NCBI RefSeq assembly: GCF_021532275.1 | Contig: NZ_JACBOT010000029.1 | Span: forward strand, 124,001 to 188,000 | Direction of reading: 5' to 3' | Length of the DNA: 64,000 nucleotides | Source: Brevibacterium sp. UCMA 11754 | GTDB lineage: Bacteria > Actinomycetota > Actinomycetes > Actinomycetales > Brevibacteriaceae | In this document: positions 34,939-43,070 of the stretch, piece by piece | How positions within the stretch are numbered: position 1 is the first letter of the stretch | Layout: each line of letters opens with the position of its first letter | Translations under genes and position numbers: made by a program | The notes under the pieces: model-generated | The model's input: only the letters and a program-made list of their open reading frames with translations | Told to the model about the DNA's origin: nothing | Databases searched by the model: none

Positions 34939-35856
34939 CTACTGGTCCTTTACCTTGGGATTGACGACAGCCTCATCGATGATGCTGTCTGGGATTCCCC
35001 ACTTGTTCATGATCTTTTCGTAGGTTCCGTCCTCGATGAGGGCGTTCACGGCGTCAGCATAGGACTGGGAGAATTCGGAGTCCTTCGACAGCGCCCCGCC
35101 CAATGGGTACGGCTGAAGATGGTGGCCCACGATGTCGGCTTTGCCCTTGCTGACCTTGACGAAGTAGTTCATCGACGTCGAACCGCTCCAGCTGACGTCG
35201 GCACGGCCACTGAGCATGGCAAGATTGGCCTTCGTCCCATCGTCGTAGACCTGGATTGCTATGGGCTCCTTGCCTTCGGTGGTGCACTTCTTCGTCTGCG
35301 CCTCGGCGAATTCCTGTTGGCGGGAGCCGCGTGTGATGCCGATTGCCCTTCCGCAGAGTGCGCTGATGTCCGGGACCACGGTGTCGGAGTCGCTGGGTGC
35401 AGCGAAGGCCTGATTGCCCAGCCCTGTCGCCACCTGATCGATCTTCTTCATGCGTTCGTTCGTGATGCCGATCTGACCGAAGGCAATGTCGTAGCGCTGA
35501 GCTTGCAGCCCGGGGATGATCGAATCGAAGCTGATCTCGGAGAATTCCGGGTTCAGGTCGAGCTTGTCCGTCGCAGCTTTGGCCACATCGACCTCCCATC
35601 CCACCAGGTTGCCGAATTCATCTTGAAATACGTCGGGTGCGCTTCCCACTGCAACGGCGATGTTCAGTTTCCCCTTGTCCTCGATCGGATCAGGGAGGTC
35701 ACGGACGAGCTCTTTGTCTGCACTGACGTCGAAGGTCTGTTTCGGCACCGGATTGTCTTCCACGCCGATGCCGCAGGAACTGAGCAGAATACCGGAGAGG
35801 ACAATGATCGATCCCACCGAAATCTGACGCTTGAGGGTAATCGACGGTAGTTTCAA
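34939..35856 (-). CDS. ABC transporter solute-binding lipoprotein (family 3)
   Basis: The TTG at 35856 is taken as start because GAGGAGG lies at 35861-35867; a GTG at 35880 would include that site. The 305-residue product has a lipoprotein signal peptide with lipobox LLSSC, followed by a family-3 periplasmic-binding fold (GWEVDVAKAATDKL, FDSIIPGLQAQRYDIAFGQI). It delivers a polar or modified amino acid to the downstream permease and ATPase. It is divergent from the RpiR regulator, with a small dyad between the two genes. Confidence 0.92.
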   Translation of the reverse strand: MKLPSITLKRQISVGSIIVLSGILLSSCGIGVEDNPVPKQTFDVSADKELVRDLPDPIEDKGKLNIAVAVGSAPDVFQDEFGNLVGWEVDVAKAATDKLDLNPEFSEISFDSIIPGLQAQRYDIAFGQIGITNERMKKIDQVATGLGNQAFAAPSDSDTVVPDISALCGRAIGITRGSRQQEFAEAQTKKCTTEGKEPIAIQVYDDGTKANLAMLSGRADVSWSGSTSMNYFVKVSKGKADIVGHHLQPYPLGGALSKDSEFSQSYADAVNALIEDGTYEKIMNKWGIPDSIIDEAVVNPKVKDQ

Positions 35857-35896
35857 GGTACCTCCTCGGCTGGTGGGCACCGTTGCTCACCGGGTA

Positions 35897-35914
35897 ATGT
35901 AGTAGAACATACAT
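35897..35914. promoter_or_regulatory. Dyad between divergent ABC and RpiR genes
   Basis: ATGTA, eight bases, TACAT forms a spaced dyad in the 78-base gap between the solute-binding protein start and the RpiR start. It is a candidate RpiR operator. No ribosome-binding site precedes the RpiR ATG, so that gene may be leaderless. Confidence 0.4.
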
Positions 35915-35934
35915 CAAGAACGGCGCGTGTATCA

Positions 35935-36783
35935 ATGGTTACATCGGAATCCTTTTCGACCCGAGTCACCCGGCTCGCCGGAGCGCTGACGCCAAATCAG
36001 CTCAAGGCAGCCCGATATTTTCGGCAGAACGCCACTATGACGCTTACTTCCTCGACGAGTCTCATAGCGAGCAAGGTCGGGGTCAGCACCGCCTCGGTGA
36101 TTCGAACGGCCCAGTCTTTGGGGTATGCAGGTTTTCCCGAGCTCAAGCAGGCCCTCGCCGACGAGCTCAGCGACACCGGCACGGAACCTCGCAAGCTCAT
36201 CGGGCGCCGGGTCAGCGCTCGCCAAGCGGGACGCAACAGTCTGATGTCGGTGATTGAGGATTCGATCACCACCCTGGATGAAGCGACCACGACGATCGAC
36301 CGGACCGTCTGGGATGAGGCGGTGGGAGCGCTGGCAGGGGCGTCCGAAACCTTCACCTACGGTGTCGAGGAAGCAGGACATCTCGCCGAGATCTTCGCTC
36401 ATCACATGCGAACATTCGGCTTCAAGGCTCAGGCCAACCGGCACACGGGCCGCTCTTTGGCACCGTTCGTGACTTCTCTTGGGGCCGACGACTGTATTGT
36501 GCTCTTCGCGCCGCTGCGTGTCTTCCCGGAGATCAAGGAGATCTTCGCCTATGCGAAGGACCGCAGCATTCGAACGATCCTTGTCACGGAGATCGTCGAC
36601 ACCTCGTTCGCAAACGACGATTCGCTCGTGCTGGCAACACCGAGCACCGTTCTCACCGACACGGAGAACATCATGGCACCGCTGGTCGTTGCGTTTTCCC
36701 TTGCCCACGATGTCGCCAACCGCAGTTCCTCAAGCTCGATGGATGCCTACAACGAGATGGTCGAACGCCGCGAACGTCTCTGA
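35935..36783 (+). CDS. RpiR/MurR-family transcriptional regulator
   Basis: The 282-residue protein has an RpiR-type N-terminal helix-turn-helix (about 1-80, SLIASKVGVSTASVIRTAQS) and a C-terminal SIS-like domain (about 125-265) that in this family binds phosphosugars or small metabolites. No Shine-Dalgarno sequence is visible before the ATG, so a leaderless mRNA is possible. It is divergent from the amino-acid ABC transporter and the FAD oxidase, which it probably controls, and is convergent with the RraA-like gene with a 4-base gap. Confidence 0.88.
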   Translation: MVTSESFSTRVTRLAGALTPNQLKAARYFRQNATMTLTSSTSLIASKVGVSTASVIRTAQSLGYAGFPELKQALADELSDTGTEPRKLIGRRVSARQAGRNSLMSVIEDSITTLDEATTTIDRTVWDEAVGALAGASETFTYGVEEAGHLAEIFAHHMRTFGFKAQANRHTGRSLAPFVTSLGADDCIVLFAPLRVFPEIKEIFAYAKDRSIRTILVTEIVDTSFANDDSLVLATPSTVLTDTENIMAPLVVAFSLAHDVANRSSSSSMDAYNEMVERRERL

Positions 36784-36787
36784 ACGC

Positions 36788-37417
36788 CTATCCCGGCAGC
36801 AGACCCCGCAGGTCTTCGCCCGCCGCAATCCTCGCCAACAGCGCTGGCTCTCCACGATCGGAGGCCAGCGCCGCCTGAAGGATTTCGTCTCCCGGTCCTG
36901 CAGGAGGAAGAACCAGCACACCCTGACGATCGCCGAGCACCAGGTCACCCGACTTCACCATGACGCCGTCGATGTCGACCTCACAATCGAGTGCATCATC
37001 GCCGAGGCTGCCGGTGCGTTTCGTCGTCCGAGCTGACAGTCCCGTGGCGAAGACCGGAAGCTTGTCCTGCACGATCCGCAGCGCGTCGGCGTCGGTGACG
37101 GGGCCGTCGACGACGATGCCTGCGGCACCCTTCGCGATCGCTGCAGCCGCAGTGACCGCCCCGACCGGGGCGTGGCTGCCACTTGCGACCCGGATGACGA
37201 GGACGTCACCTGGGTTCAGTCCGTGCAGTGCCCGGTTGACGGCGAGAGCATCGGGTTCGCGCAGGTCGAGAGTTCGGGCCGGACCGACCATCTGCGGTCC
37301 TTCGTTGATCGGGACCATGCGCGGAGTGCAGAAACCGTCCTCGAGGAAGTGACCGAGCGTCGGCAGCTCGACCTCCCGGAGTGCCTCGATCAATTCAGTT
37401 GAGATCGCAGCGCTCAT
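36788..37417 (-). CDS. RraA-family protein (4-carboxy-4-hydroxy-2-oxoadipate aldolase-like)
   Basis: From the ATG at 37417 the protein is 209 residues; that ATG overlaps the RidA stop (ATGA). The RraA/HMG-aldolase fold is shown by VASGSHAPVGAVTAAAAIAK and GIVVDGPVTDAD, followed by GDLVLGDRQGVLVLPP. The family includes RNase E regulators and class II pyruvate aldolases. The usual aldolase active site (Gx5-7 then RD) is represented here by DGPVTDAD, where the arginine is not evident, so catalysis is uncertain. A catabolic setting with RidA and a transporter argues for an enzyme. Its 3' tail is duplicated at 27125-27173. Confidence 0.85.
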   Translation of the reverse strand: MSAAISTELIEALREVELPTLGHFLEDGFCTPRMVPINEGPQMVGPARTLDLREPDALAVNRALHGLNPGDVLVIRVASGSHAPVGAVTAAAAIAKGAAGIVVDGPVTDADALRIVQDKLPVFATGLSARTTKRTGSLGDDALDCEVDIDGVMVKSGDLVLGDRQGVLVLPPAGPGDEILQAALASDRGEPALLARIAAGEDLRGLLPG

Positions 37418-37815
37418 GCAGCCCCACCCTTGGCTTCGGACAAATCTCCCAGGACCGCCACGCATTCGACCTCGAGAGAGATGTCCCAGATCGCGACGCA
37501 CACGGTGGTCCGCGCCGGCTTCGCCTCATTAAAGAATTCGGCGTAAACAGTGTTGAAGGGATCGCGCTGCTCGGGAGATGTCAGATAGGCGTTGACCTTG
37601 ACGACCTGGTCAATCCCGCTGCCCGCCTCGTCAAGGACCGATCGTAGGTTGGTCAGACATGTTCTCACCTGGTCTTCGAACGCTTCTGGGGTGACACCGT
37701 CGGCGCCGAAGGGCACCTGCCCGGTGGTGAAGACGAACCCATTGGCGACCACCGCCTGTGAGTACGGACCGATGCTCGGGGCCAGCCCCGGCGCGGTCTC
37801 GATGTGACGGATCAT
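37414..37815 (-). CDS. RidA-family enamine/imine deaminase
   Basis: The 133-residue protein has the RidA/YjgF fold: SIGPYSQAVVANGFVFTTGQV near the N terminus (split by family convention after PYSQAV) and LDEAGSGIDQVVKVNAYLT. RidA proteins hydrolyse reactive enamine and imine intermediates to ketones and ammonia. The invariant arginine of true RidA is normally in (V/C)R(D)V; here the segment KPARTTVCVAIWD retains Arg. Four-base overlaps link it to the MHS gene upstream and RraA downstream. It would clean up imines made by the three neighbouring amine oxidases. Confidence 0.93.
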   Translation of the reverse strand: MIRHIETAPGLAPSIGPYSQAVVANGFVFTTGQVPFGADGVTPEAFEDQVRTCLTNLRSVLDEAGSGIDQVVKVNAYLTSPEQRDPFNTVYAEFFNEAKPARTTVCVAIWDISLEVECVAVLGDLSEAKGGAA

Positions 37816-39221
37816 CGGTTCTCCACCCCCACCTCGGCGGACGTGCCGCTATCGACTCTCGCCTCGGCGGTATCCGCCTGGTCGATGCTCTGCAGACGGT
37901 TTTCGGTGAGCAGGAACAGGGCGATGAGGGACAGGACCGCGGAGCCGGCGATGTACCAGGCCATCGAGTCGGACTTGCCGGTGACGTCGAGCAGCCACAC
38001 GGTGATCGCGGGGGTGATGGCCGAGCCCAGCAGGCCCGAAAGCATGTAGGACACGGACAGCCCGGAGTAGCGGATCTTCGCGCCGAAGAGCTCGGCGAGG
38101 AAGGTCGCGATCGGGCCGTAGTTCGCGCAGAATGCGATCATCATCAGCCCGTAGGCGAGGAATACTGCGGCGGCGTTTCCGGTGTTGATGAGCCAGAAGA
38201 ACGGAAAGGCGAGGATCACTTCGCCGGCGATTCCTGCGGCGATGATCGGGCGCCGTCCGACCTTGTCGGAGAGACGACCGAAGACCGGGATGAAAATGAG
38301 TCCGACGATGCACGCGACGAGGACGACCCAGAGCATGAAGTTACTCGACAACCCCTTCTCCTGGGTGCCGTAGTTGACGCCGGAGGCGACCATGAGCGTG
38401 AAGGTTGACCCGGTCGACAGGGTGGCGATGCCGCCCAAGATGACGGGCTTCCAGTAGTGGCGCATGAGGTGAGCGAAGGGCAGTTTGGCCTTCGCCCCCT
38501 GTTCGCGGACCTGCTGGAAGCTCGGGGTCTCTTCGATGTTGAGGCGGATGTAGATGCCAACGGCGACAAGCAGCACGGAGGCGATGAACGGAACCCTCCA
38601 GCCCCAGGAGATGAGCGCTTCCTCGGACACGAGACCGGTGACGATGAGGAAGGCGAGGTTGGCCAGCAGCGTACCCACGGGGACTCCCACCTGGACCATC
38701 GACCCGTACCAGCCTCGACGCTCCTCGGGTGCGTGTTCGACGGTCATGAGAACCGCTCCGCCCCATTCGCCACCGAGTGCCAGCCCTTGGATGATGCGCA
38801 GGGTGAGCAGGATGAACGGTGCGGCGATGCCGATCGTGTTGAAGTCGGGGACCAAACCGATGGCCAGAGTCGCACCACCCATGACGAGGAGGGAGACGAG
38901 CAGCATCGACTTGCGTCCGAGGCGGTCGCCGAAGTGTCCGAACAGGACCGCTCCCACCGTGCGCGCAAGGTAGGCGGCGGCGAAGGTGAGGAACGCGAGG
39001 ATCGTACCCAAAGCCGGTGAGAGCTCGGGGAAGAACACCTGATTGAACACCAGCGCCGAGGCGGTGCCGAAGAGGAACAGGTCGTACCATTCCACGGTGG
39101 TGCCGATGACGCTGGCGGTCGCGATCTTGCGCATCTTCGCGCGATCGAGGCGAGCGCTGGCGGCTGTGCCGGTGCCCGGGTTGTCGACGGATCCGTCGTC
39201 GGTGCGAGTTGGCGAACTCAT
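37812..39221 (-). CDS. MFS transporter, MHS family
   Basis: The 469-residue protein shows twelve predicted membrane segments and the MHS motifs GTTVEWYDLFLFGTAS and ARTVGAVLFGHFGDRLGRK. A good ribosome-binding stretch (GGAGGCACC) precedes the ATG. It is the first gene of a transporter-RidA-RraA operon in which all genes overlap by four bases. It closely resembles the MHS symporters at 9.2 and 22.7 kb in motif content, so substrate cannot be told from motifs. A carboxylate or amino acid is likely. Confidence 0.93.
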   Translation of the reverse strand: MSSPTRTDDGSVDNPGTGTAASARLDRAKMRKIATASVIGTTVEWYDLFLFGTASALVFNQVFFPELSPALGTILAFLTFAAAYLARTVGAVLFGHFGDRLGRKSMLLVSLLVMGGATLAIGLVPDFNTIGIAAPFILLTLRIIQGLALGGEWGGAVLMTVEHAPEERRGWYGSMVQVGVPVGTLLANLAFLIVTGLVSEEALISWGWRVPFIASVLLVAVGIYIRLNIEETPSFQQVREQGAKAKLPFAHLMRHYWKPVILGGIATLSTGSTFTLMVASGVNYGTQEKGLSSNFMLWVVLVACIVGLIFIPVFGRLSDKVGRRPIIAAGIAGEVILAFPFFWLINTGNAAAVFLAYGLMMIAFCANYGPIATFLAELFGAKIRYSGLSVSYMLSGLLGSAITPAITVWLLDVTGKSDSMAWYIAGSAVLSLIALFLLTENRLQSIDQADTAEARVDSGTSAEVGVENR

Positions 39222-39370
39222 GGTGGTGCCTCCAGAAGTGCAGATGAACAGGGTTGAAAGTGACTGTCATCACTCTTCCCTGTGCGCACTTCGGCGACAA
39301 TGAAATTTCACACCAGTGTCGTTGCCGAAATTGTGTATTTGCACATTTGCGGTGTTGGGCCGCCCTTGTG

Positions 39371-39440
39371 CCATCGGCTACTCGAACCTGCAGGACCACT
39401 CCACCTGCACCGCGCTTTTGCAGGTTCGGGTAGCCGATGG
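39371..39440. terminator. Long hairpin, probable terminator of the 40-39 kb minus-strand genes
   Basis: A 22-bp inverted repeat with one mismatch (39371-39392 and 39419-39440) encloses a 26-base loop that itself contains CACC-rich sequence and TTTT at its end. It lies just after the stop of the HNH-repeat protein gene and before the MHS operon promoter. Its size resembles a repeat unit as much as a simple terminator. Confidence 0.55.
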
Positions 39441-39451
39441 CGACCGGTGGC

Positions 39452-40099
39452 TCAGCTGATGGCGGCGAGCGCCTTGTTCCAAGTGCCGTAGAACTTCCGG
39501 ACCGCCGCTGCGGAGGGCACCTCGCCCTTGTGTTCAGCGGCGTATTCGCCGTAGGCCTTGTAGGTGGCGCCGACGCCTCGGGATTCGCAGTCGCTCGCGA
39601 ACTCGGCGATCGCCTTCTCATAGGCCGCGGCGTCGAAGCGCAGCTGACCCTTTGCGCGGCCGACTGTGCTCGTGGCCAGCCCGGCGGCCTTGAGCGCCTC
39701 GTTCCAGGAGCCGAAGCGCTGCACCGCGGTCTGGCTGGTCGGCGGCCACACGCTGGCCCCCTTGGTCGAGGCGACACCGAGTTCTGCAAGAACTGCGGTG
39801 CGCTGCTTCTCGTATTTCGCCGCGGTCAGGGAGGGCACATCGGCGCAGGTGCGCACGCCCGCCAGGGACGCGGCCACCTCGGCGAGAGCCTTCTTCACTT
39901 GTCGCTCGGCCTGCATCTGCGTGCGGAGTGCGACCTCAACCTCGGCGAGGATCTCCTGGTCAGCGGGGCGAAGCGCGGCTGCAGACGAAGCGCCGGGAGT
40001 GAGTTCAGCACCTCGGGCGGCCAGATGGAGCAGCGCCCCGATGAGCGCGGGGGACGCGGTATGGGATTTCTCGGTGCCGGAGTCAGTCATCCGCTTCAT
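39452..40099 (-). CDS. Protein with homing-endonuclease-associated repeats, no nuclease domain
   Basis: The 215-residue protein contains two copies of the short module RFGSWNEALKAAG / FYGTWNKALAAIS (about 128-140 and 203-215), which is the homing endonuclease associated repeat, preceded in the second copy by AYGEYAAEH. The N-terminal half is helical and acidic. No HNH or LAGLIDADG catalytic motif is seen, so it probably binds nucleic acid rather than cutting it. The start at 40099 overlaps the end of the upstream membrane-protein gene; an ATG at 40090 is an alternative. Function unknown. Confidence 0.75.
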   Translation of the reverse strand: MKRMTDSGTEKSHTASPALIGALLHLAARGAELTPGASSAAALRPADQEILAEVEVALRTQMQAERQVKKALAEVAASLAGVRTCADVPSLTAAKYEKQRTAVLAELGVASTKGASVWPPTSQTAVQRFGSWNEALKAAGLATSTVGRAKGQLRFDAAAYEKAIAEFASDCESRGVGATYKAYGEYAAEHKGEVPSAAAVRKFYGTWNKALAAIS

Positions 40100-40539
40100 C
40101 TTACGCGGGATGTTCGGGGCGCGGGATGTTCGGGGAGTGTCCTCGACCAGTCCCGATGCTCCGTCAGCGAACCCAGCACGAACAGCAGTCCGCAGACCGC
40201 AACCGACATGACCAGCGACACCACGAACGAGTCGACGATGAGGAAATAGCCGCCGCCCAAAAGCACCATCGAGGCTCCGGTCGAGACCAAACGTCCGGTG
40301 AGGGTGCCGCCGATGTCGCTGCTGTCGAGGATGACGTCGATGAGGCGGGAGACGACGAACCAGGCGAAGAAGACACCGAGTGTGGCCAGCAGTGACTCGG
40401 ACATGGCTAATCGCATCGGCAGCTCCAGTGCCCAGCCGATGAGCGTGGCCGAGAACGGAATGAGGAACGGAAGCAGGAGGGCAACCACGGTGAGTGCCGA
40501 ATAGGTGAGGACGGCCCTGTGTCGATATGAGGTGTTCAT
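40096..40539 (-). CDS. Small membrane protein of unknown function
   Basis: The 147-residue protein has three or four hydrophobic segments (for example TVVALLLPFLIPFSATLIGW and LVMSVAVCGLLFVLG) and polar ends. A GGAAGAA site precedes the ATG at 40539. It lies between the small multidrug export-like gene and the HNH-repeat gene and overlaps the latter by four bases, so the three are likely one transcript. No family is recognised. Confidence 0.7.
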   Translation of the reverse strand: MNTSYRHRAVLTYSALTVVALLLPFLIPFSATLIGWALELPMRLAMSESLLATLGVFFAWFVVSRLIDVILDSSDIGGTLTGRLVSTGASMVLLGGGYFLIVDSFVVSLVMSVAVCGLLFVLGSLTEHRDWSRTLPEHPAPRTSRVR

Positions 40540-40586
40540 GGTTCTTCCTTTCCGTTCGCTGCAGTCGGCTCAGAGAGTCGGGGTGC

Positions 40587-41234
40587 TCAACCGGCGAACA
40601 GCGTGAGCGCTCCGGTGGCGATGAGTGTGGTCAGTGTTGTCCATACCGCGATGGCGATGCCCTGCCACAGCAGGATCCACGAAGTCTTCACTCCGGCTCC
40701 GACGAGAATGGAGGATGTGATCTGCGTCGGAATGGCAAGGGGACCCAGCAGGCTGGCGCCGGGAACACCGAAGCGCGTGAGAAACCGCTTGAACTTGATC
40801 CGGCCCTTCGACTCCGGCTTCCCGCCTGCGGCTGCTCCTGTTCCGGCCGTCATCCCCTCGCCGAGGTGGGGGTCGACGTCTCCCCGGTCCACGCCGTTCT
40901 CGTCGGTGTGGGTCTCGGTCACTCCCACCTCGGCGATCTCTGTTCCATTGGAATCCACGGCCGCTCGTACGGTCTCACGCTTCTGCGCCCGGCGAGCAAC
41001 GACGGCCCGGCGGGCCCTGGCTCCGAGGAGGACGATGACGCTCACGCAGATGAAGTTGCCGATGGCTCCGGCGATGCCCGCGACGACGGGGTTCATGCCG
41101 GCCCAGACGCCGATGACCGAGGAGACTTCACCTTCGATGAAGGGAATGGCACCGGCTGCCGCGATGATGAAGGGCTGGAGCAGGTCGGGGACGTGGGAGG
41201 CCATGTCCTGAAAGAATGCGATGAGCGTATTCAT
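40587..41234 (-). CDS. Putative small multidrug export protein (Sm_multidrug_ex family)
   Basis: The 215-residue membrane protein starts with an amphipathic helix, then AAAGAIPFIEGEVSSVIGVWAG (the conserved PFIE..E start of the family), two further segments, a charged cytoplasmic loop of about 60 residues (about 75-140) and a C-terminal pair including FGVPGASLLGPLAIPTQI. That family is named for similarity to drug exporters, but its function is not proven. The long hydrophilic loop is an unusual feature. It is 47 bases upstream of the small membrane-protein gene. Confidence 0.78.
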   Translation of the reverse strand: MNTLIAFFQDMASHVPDLLQPFIIAAAGAIPFIEGEVSSVIGVWAGMNPVVAGIAGAIGNFICVSVIVLLGARARRAVVARRAQKRETVRAAVDSNGTEIAEVGVTETHTDENGVDRGDVDPHLGEGMTAGTGAAAGGKPESKGRIKFKRFLTRFGVPGASLLGPLAIPTQITSSILVGAGVKTSWILLWQGIAIAVWTTLTTLIATGALTLFAG

Positions 41235-41360
41235 GATGTCCTTTGAACGAAGATTCTCCGACGCCGACTCGGTTGAGTCGACTCCGATTGCTATCTACGT
41301 TCAGTACAGACTGTGTTCTCGGAACAGGGTCAAGCGGTGGTCGGCGAACTCAGGAAATCT

Positions 41361-42182
41361 TCAGGTACCGTCCGGAATCTCGCTGCTGCCGTCGATTTCC
41401 ACTCCTTCGTCACGCGCCATCTCCGTGATGAAGGCAATGAACCGTGCTCGGTCCTCGTCGGGGATGTCGAGCGTCGGGAAGACCTGGAGGAAGGCCCGCT
41501 GGATGACGTCGATCTGAGCCGGATTGTAGAGCTCAGTGATCGAGCCGATGATCGCCGCCTGCCCCATCTTCGCGTCCCCGTGCATCCGGTGCGTCGGCGC
41601 GAGCATCCACGGTTTGGCTTCCAGGTTGGACTTCATGCTCGGCACGATCTGCTCGGCCAGCCGTACCCGGGTGGCCTCGTCGGCGTCATCGGGCAGTTCG
41701 TCGACCTCCTGATCGTAGGGCGTGGAATCGGACATGATCGACTTCATCTCGGCCATCGCCGATTCGTCGTAAAGGTTCGAATACAGGCTCATCAGGCTGC
41801 GGTCTGCGGCCGACATTCGTGCGGCGATGTCGATGAATCCCGAGGCCGTGTCGATCGGGGCGCCGTAGGTCACCATCTCGGCGATCTCCGTTCGCGCCTT
41901 CTCCAGCTCAGCGATGCGTTCGCCGAGGTCGCGGTCGAGCTGCTTGAGCGCGAGCTGCTGCTGTTCATGATCGCTGGCGACGGAGTCGATGTCGGTCAGG
42001 GGAATCCCGAGATCACGCATCCGTCGAATCTGGAGGAGTCTGAGCAGGTGGGCCGCCCCGTACTGTTTGTATCCGTTGCTCATGCGTTCGGGCTCGGCGA
42101 GCAGATCGAGCTTGTGATAGTGCCGGATCGTGTTGACCGTGGTACCGGTCAGACGCGCCAGTTCGCTCGTGCTCCACCCCAC
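41361..42182 (-). CDS. MerR-family transcriptional regulator
   Basis: The start is taken as the GTG at 42182, with GAGGGGAA a few bases upstream, giving 273 residues; the open frame continues far upstream but without motif support, antisense to the dehalogenase gene. The MerR helix-turn-helix (STSELARLTGTTVNTIRHYH) begins at residue 4, followed by LLAEPERMSNGYKQY and a long coiled coil. The C-terminal 150 residues form an effector region similar to TipAS or GyrI-less MerR proteins. No metal-binding cysteines are seen, so an organic ligand is likely. Confidence 0.88.
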   Translation of the reverse strand: MGWSTSELARLTGTTVNTIRHYHKLDLLAEPERMSNGYKQYGAAHLLRLLQIRRMRDLGIPLTDIDSVASDHEQQQLALKQLDRDLGERIAELEKARTEIAEMVTYGAPIDTASGFIDIAARMSAADRSLMSLYSNLYDESAMAEMKSIMSDSTPYDQEVDELPDDADEATRVRLAEQIVPSMKSNLEAKPWMLAPTHRMHGDAKMGQAAIIGSITELYNPAQIDVIQRAFLQVFPTLDIPDEDRARFIAFITEMARDEGVEIDGSSEIPDGT

Positions 42183-42290
42183 CGGACATTCCCCTCGTCG
42201 CTGCTGCGCCGGAATCGGACACTCACCAGTGTATTGCTCAGCAGCGGATCGGGTATTTGTCGGTGACTTCAGGCGAACTAGTGTGAAGTC

Positions 42291-43013
42291 ATGAGTACAG
42301 GTTTCGGTGAGGTTCAGGCTTTGGTCTTCGACATGTTCGGCACCGTCGTTGACTGGCGCGAAAGCATTGCCGCCGAGGTGGCCGACCGCCTGAGTGCGCA
42401 TCTGCCCCATGTCGATGCGCACGAGTTCGCCGATCTGTGGCGGGCCGAGTATCAGCCGTCGATGGAGCTCATCCGCAACGGCAGTCGGAGCTTCGAACGA
42501 CTCGACGTGCTTCATCGGGAGAATCTCGACACCGTTCTCGAGCGCCTTGGAGTGGGCGCAGAGACGATCCCGAAAGCGGAGCTCGATGAGCTCAACCTCG
42601 CGTGGCACCGCCTGGATCCGTGGCCCGATGCCGTCGCAGGGCTGAGCCGGCTGAAGGAGCGGTTCATCATCGCACCGCTGTCGAACGCGAATGTCCGTTT
42701 GGCCCTCGACGTAGCCAAACGGGCGCGCCTGCCCTGGGATGCCGTCCTCGGCGCGGAGGTTGCCGGCGCCTACAAACCCGAACCCGCGGCGTACCTGCGC
42801 ACCGTGGGGATCCTCGGCCTTGAGCCTCACCAGGTGGCCATGGTCGCCGCCCACAACAGTGATCTCTCGGCGGCTCGGGCGGTGGGCCTGCGCACAGCAT
42901 TCGTCCACCGCCCCACCGAACACGGGCCTGCCCAGACGACCGACCTCGCAGCGGAGAGCGACTGGGACGCAGTCGCCGATGACTTCGAGGATCTCGCCGA
43001 TCAGATCGCGTGA
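42291..43013 (+). CDS. HAD-superfamily hydrolase, haloacid dehalogenase type II-like
   Basis: The 240-residue protein has the HAD nucleophile motif VFDMFGTVVDW (Asp about 14), the S/T motif IAPLSNAN near 123-130, and AHNSDLSAARAVGLRTAFV near 186-204, as in (S)-2-haloacid dehalogenases. Those enzymes replace the halogen of 2-haloacids by hydroxyl through an aspartyl ester. The AHNSDL segment is the usual dehalogenase form (ahnwDl). It is divergent from the MerR gene with 108 bases between. Natural substrate is uncertain; many such genes act on other small substrates. Confidence 0.88.
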   Translation: MSTGFGEVQALVFDMFGTVVDWRESIAAEVADRLSAHLPHVDAHEFADLWRAEYQPSMELIRNGSRSFERLDVLHRENLDTVLERLGVGAETIPKAELDELNLAWHRLDPWPDAVAGLSRLKERFIIAPLSNANVRLALDVAKRARLPWDAVLGAEVAGAYKPEPAAYLRTVGILGLEPHQVAMVAAHNSDLSAARAVGLRTAFVHRPTEHGPAQTTDLAAESDWDAVADDFEDLADQIA

Positions 43014-43070
43014 GAGGTGACCGGCGACGCGCAGATCGGCGGCTGGCCGGGACCGTGTTTAGACTGAAGC

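Noticed and set aside
39371..39440. CRISPR-like repeat
   Set aside because: There is one inverted repeat and no regularly spaced direct repeats; no cas genes occur in the window.
42183..42923. Upstream extension of the MerR reading frame to 42923
   Set aside because: The extra residues are antisense to the haloacid dehalogenase and match no MerR feature; the GTG at 42182 with a ribosome-binding site is adequate.
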